Origin: Chrysomallon squamiferum
Lineage: Eukaryota; Mollusca; Gastropoda; Neomphalida; Peltospiridae
DNA length: 17,500 nucleotides
Assembly: GCA_012295275.1 (NCBI GenBank)
Contig: CM022668.1
Location: 7,844,318 to 7,861,817, forward strand
Direction: 5' to 3'
A program made the position numbers and the translations under genes. The notes beneath the pieces are model-generated. The model was given only the letters and a program-made list of their open reading frames with translations, ran no database searches and was not told where the DNA came from. This document shows, piece after piece, positions 14,075 through 17,500 of the stretch (within the stretch, counting starts at the first letter, position 1; each line of letters begins with the position of its first letter).

Positions 14075-15199
14075 GTTGCTAATCTGTACATCAATAAATA
14101 GATCGATAACTAATAACGTTCAAGGCCAGCTAAGTTGATCAGAAGCAAAATATTATTCGAAGTATTCAGTTGTTTTTATACATGGTTTGTCTCTATATGT
14201 TTTTTACTGGCTAGAACAATGTTTCTCGGTTAGTAGGTCGCTAGTCACAGACAAAAAGGAAGGTCATTTTGTCGTTAGGTGCGTGTTTCTAAGTATACAT
14301 AATCGTTCAAGTTGGTGCAAATGTTCCATAAGTCGGCACATTATTTGTATTTTTTTTTTTTCTGTTATTATTATTATTTTATTTTATTTTATTTTATTTA
14401 TTTATTTATTTTTGGGTGGGTTTTTTTCAAGAACAATAATAATAATAACAACAATAGCTGTCGTTGTAGCAGTAATAGTAATAAGAATAACGACAACAAC
14501 AATAGTAATAGTGATAGTAGTAGTAATGATAAAAAATATTTAAAAATAACAACAACAACGATAATAATAATAATAATAAGAAGAAGAAGAAGAAGAAGAA
14601 GAACTACATGAACAAAAACAGTAGCATTAGTAGTAGTAGTAGCTGCTGTTGTAGTAGTAATAATGATACATTTCAAGTTCTGCTTATGTCCCGTAAGCTA
14701 GTGCTACAGATGTTTTTTTGTCAGCTACTATTATTTATTTAATTTGTATTAATAAGGGAGAATTATCGAGATATAAAGAGAAACAATAATTTTAAGTTAA
14801 AAATTAAGTTACTGCCTTCACGTCAAAATACAAATTTTACTTTTTAACGAAACAAGGAAGAAATACAGGTATTTATTATTTACATTGGACGAGTGCTTCA
14901 GTTTAATCTATTTCATATCGACAAACATTTACTGAATTTTCAGACTGCTGTGTAGATTTAGCAGCTAGTGGAATATATATTTTGTATAATAATACTATTA
15001 ATATAAGAGAATATTCATTTTACAAATAGAGTTATTTTTACCTATTTTGTTGTAAAATAACTGTGCCTAGATGTATCCTGTTTCGAAGGCTATAAATATA
15101 TCTTATGCTGAATTTGTTTTTTGTATTAGATACACACAAACTAATTTATAACTACTTATGTATGTTATATATTTCTGAGTGTACGATTGTGTTTGTGTG

Positions 15200-15258
<59 letters not shown>

Positions 15259-15340
15259 ATTACCTAATGCAATATTAACTGAAATTCATAATTAGCATTT
15301 AATACTAGTGCTGATACCAATTTTGATATATATATATATA
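14075..15340. other. Triplet-repeat and unassigned intergenic stretch
   Basis: T-rich and ATTTT runs lie at about 14350-14412, AAT/AAC/GTA/AAG triplet tracts at about 14433-14665 (open in several frames, hence spurious Asn/Ser or Leu proteins), and a (TG)n run with interruptions at about 15190-15256. The DNA at 14670-15180 is AT-rich with no recognisable exon. No convincing copy of Shisa-like exons 1 or 2 was found here. Confidence 0.65.
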
Positions 15341-15643
15341 AATAAATAAATAAAATCATTTAAAAGTGTATCTAAAATTGGCATAGTTTCGAAATAATCA
15401 TTCAAAAAACAAAAGTTATATGTGGTTCAACAGTTTCATTCTTTCGCTTGCTGTTTTCTTCCTTACTCATTACAAAGCCCTCATACCATAATCATCACCA
15501 TCATAATTGTTATCCTTCTTCTTTGTCTTCTTCTTATTATTTTTTTATTTTTGTATAATTGTTTTTACTGTTATCATTATTGTTCTCGATCTTTTGTTTC
15601 CTCCTTCATCCTCTTGTTGTTGTTGTTGTTGATGCTGTTGTTG

Positions 15644-15713
<70 letters not shown>

Positions 15714-15721
15714 TTTTTCAG

Positions 15722-16445
15722 CGTAGGCGTTATTATTGTGATAGGTCTTGGGTGCGTCGTAGAAGTCAATAATGTTTTCTTCATTTGCACTATTTTCATC
15801 AGTAAAAAGTCATCAGACAGAAAGTTTTCTAAGAAAGCAACAAAAGGTATGAATTGTCGTATTAATAAATAAAATTTGCCAATAGTCATATGACCAGAAT
15901 AACTGTAATAAACTTTTTATAATTTCATGTCACTGATTTTGTTTTGTTTTCTAGTAATGAATGATGTAACAACAACTAGAATAAAAGGAAAGCAGGAAGG
16001 ATGTAATTTCTTCTTGTTTTGAGTTTTCATCTAAATAAATAAATAAATAATTAAAATAAAATAAAATAAAATAAAAACTGAATAAATAAATAAATAAACA
16101 AATAAATAAATAAATAACACATTTTTATGTTTTAAGAAAATGTTGTTATGTCATACAGGCTTATTACGAAGTACTGGTGTCAAAAACTAGAAAAATGTAT
16201 TGTGGCTGTTTGTTTGTACATGACATATATACTTCAAAATCAGCACATGTCAGTAAATAAGTATCAACTATAATAATAATAATAATAATAATAAATGGCC
16301 AGTGATATTTTTTGTTTTAATATTTTAAAGTGTGTGAAGATTTTACAGTGAGGTACCCTGACCCGGGTGTGGTCTAGACGACGCCCCCTGTGCTGCAGAA
16401 CCACGCCCTCCCTACGATAACAAGACACAGTACTCGGGACAACCT
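15722..16445 (+). pseudogene. Shisa-like pseudogene fragment (copies of exons 4 and 5)
   Basis: The exon-4 copy (15722-15846, 125 bp, three shorter than the original) keeps TTTTCAG| and AAAG|GTATGA and an open frame, 'VGVIIVIGLGCVVEVNN' followed by 'VFFICTIFISKKSSDRK' and 'FSKKATK'. The membrane helix is spoiled by Glu/Asn residues. The exon-5 copy starts at 16349 after TTTTACAG and joins in phase 1, but reads 'VRYPDPGVV' and then a TAG stop at 16375-16377; a six-C run in the original is five Cs here (16384-16388), adding a frameshift. After about 16440 it jumps directly to sequence matching 10986 onward, so exon 6 is gone. Exons 1-3 are not recognisable. This is a decayed partial duplicate. 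Confidence 0.85.
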
Positions 16446-16706
16446 CTTCATAACTAATAACAGATCATCACAGACAAAGTGTTTATATCGTTGTTCTTGT
16501 TTCGTATAACCGTCATTAACATGCTGATGATTAATTATATAAAATCTATATAAAATGTTATGTGTTTTTACTTTTGTTGTTTTTTAAAATAAATTTGATT
16601 TATTTTGATAAATTTAGTGTTTGAGTTTTCTGTTTTCTAAGTCACTATGTTTTTTTTTTTAACGGCATTGCTAGTTCATCGGATTTTTGAAAATCACCGG
16701 ATATTA

Positions 16707-16878
16707 GAAGCTGAATTTAATGATAATTCTGTAAGGATAATAATTTTGAAAGAAGAAATCTGCCGCTTCATAATGATATATCTTTATGATTAGCAGAAAG
16801 GATCCTTTAAACAGACCCTTTCATAAACAGGAGACAACATAACACAGTCTGTGATTAACTAATTTGTGTAGCATTAAC

Positions 16879-16934
<56 letters not shown>

Positions 16935-17330
16935 GATAAATAAATAAATAAAAGAAACGAGATAAATTTAGCACACTTCTGTTATCTTTCAGAAACGAAG
17001 GAACAAAAATGTATATCAGTATTTGTAATATCACTCGATTGTCTGTCTAAATTTTAATTAATATATTACAAAACAACTGAAATATTATATAATAATTTTA
17101 TTAAACTGAAATATAAACAGAACGCAAGCAAGAATATTAATAAATTATTGATTGTAGATACTGGAAAAATGATTTTAATAACTTCTGGACAAAGCTAATA
17201 ATAGCCTAAATGAGAAAGATGATTTGGGCCTAGAAAGTTTTGCAATATAAAAATAATTTTGTGAAGAGGTCAAATTCTTTGGAGGTCTTTCTCAACTGGT
17301 TATATAAAATACAAAAATATAAAAATAAAT
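16707..17330. other. 0.6-kb segment present only in the second duplication copy
   Basis: The flanks (CACCGGATATTA to the left, AACAATCTGTCCGG to the right) align with adjacent bases at about 12120-12155 of the first copy. The segment is therefore an insertion here or a deletion there. It contains (AAT)18 at about 16878-16930, AAAT repeats, and an A/T-rich right end. No open frame or terminal inverted repeat was noticed. Confidence 0.5.
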
Positions 17331-17500
17331 GAACAATCTGTCCGGTTTAAATACTGTCTGTTATTTCAAAACAAATATGTACACATTAATACACTCTAAA
17401 AAAACCAATGCTGTAGGCACACTCAGAATATATGTAGTGAATGAAGTTTTATATATCTTTAAATATTGGTTATTGTATATTTTGAAATCACAAATATTAC

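Larger units (their letters stand above)
15341..17500 (+). repeat. Second copy of the segmental duplication (direct orientation, rearranged)
   Basis: Blocks align in order with about 8220-12330. These are: 15340-15480 with the 8220-8520 region of intron 2 (shared TTTCGAAAT-AT, TATGTG, ATTCGCTTGCT-TTTTCTTCC); 15590-16440 with about 9060-9880; then the downstream-flank blocks up to the window edge. The copy lacks the equivalents of about 8520-8900 (with exon 3) and about 9885-10985 (with exon 6), and it carries a 0.6-kb segment at about 16707-17330 absent from the first copy. The duplication continues past the window. Confidence 0.75.

Noticed and set aside
14187-14676. Three overlapping frames with Asn/Ser/Arg or Leu/Thr repeats
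   Set aside because: These are by-products of triplet microsatellites.
15422-15772. Leu-rich plus frame overlapping the exon-4 copy
   Set aside because: It runs through the TTG/TTA repeat and crosses the exon copy in a different frame from the one conserved with the parent exon.

Overview
This is AT-rich, microsatellite-dense eukaryotic nuclear DNA. It contains spliced genes with consensus GT-AG introns and long (CT)n, (TG)n, (ATT)n, (TTG)n and (AAAT)n runs between short exons. The repeat texture, together with a stand-alone GON-type domain and a Shisa-like gene, fits a lophotrochozoan, most likely a mollusc. That assignment is an inference, because no species-specific marker is visible.

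Layout. (1) At 1-1150 on the minus strand are two consecutive coding exons of a GON-domain protein (the C-terminal domain type of ADAMTS9/ADAMTS20/GON-1). Its 3' exon(s) lie beyond the left edge and its 5' exons were not found. (2) From 1150 to 6570 is mostly repeat-filled noncoding DNA. It holds a CRE-like cluster with a TATA-like box near 1.8 kb, a mobile-element-like repeat at 2.7-3.0 kb whose inverted partner lies at 7.1-7.4 kb, a CpG-richer hairpin segment at 3.5 kb, a candidate noncoding first exon at 5.45 kb, and a diverged tandem duplication at 5.7-6.15 kb. (3) From 6576 to 10364 on the plus strand is a complete six-exon gene. All five splice junctions join in frame to give a 322-residue Shisa-like single-pass membrane protein: signal peptide, Arg/Gly-rich segment with a short hydrophobic patch, six-cysteine module, transmembrane helix, PPPY motif and a PYP-repeat tail. 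A polyadenylation signal follows. (4) From about 8.2 to 12.3 kb the DNA is present a second time, in direct orientation and heavily rearranged, from about 15.34 kb to the right edge. The second copy is a broken Shisa-like pseudogene: it keeps diverged copies of exons 4 and 5 but has lost exons 3 and 6, carries an in-frame stop and a one-base frameshift, and shows nothing recognisable of exons 1 and 2. (5) Between the copies lie trinucleotide-rich DNA and a 16-unit, 24-bp minisatellite with higher-order structure at 13.69-14.07 kb.

The two genes are arranged head to head, about 5.4 kb apart, with no evidence of a shared function. Shisa-family proteins generally act on the trafficking or function of other membrane receptors; the ligand or partner of this one cannot be read from the sequence. 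Nothing looks like a transposase, reverse transcriptase, tRNA, rRNA or CRISPR array. Most long open frames here are microsatellites read as codons.
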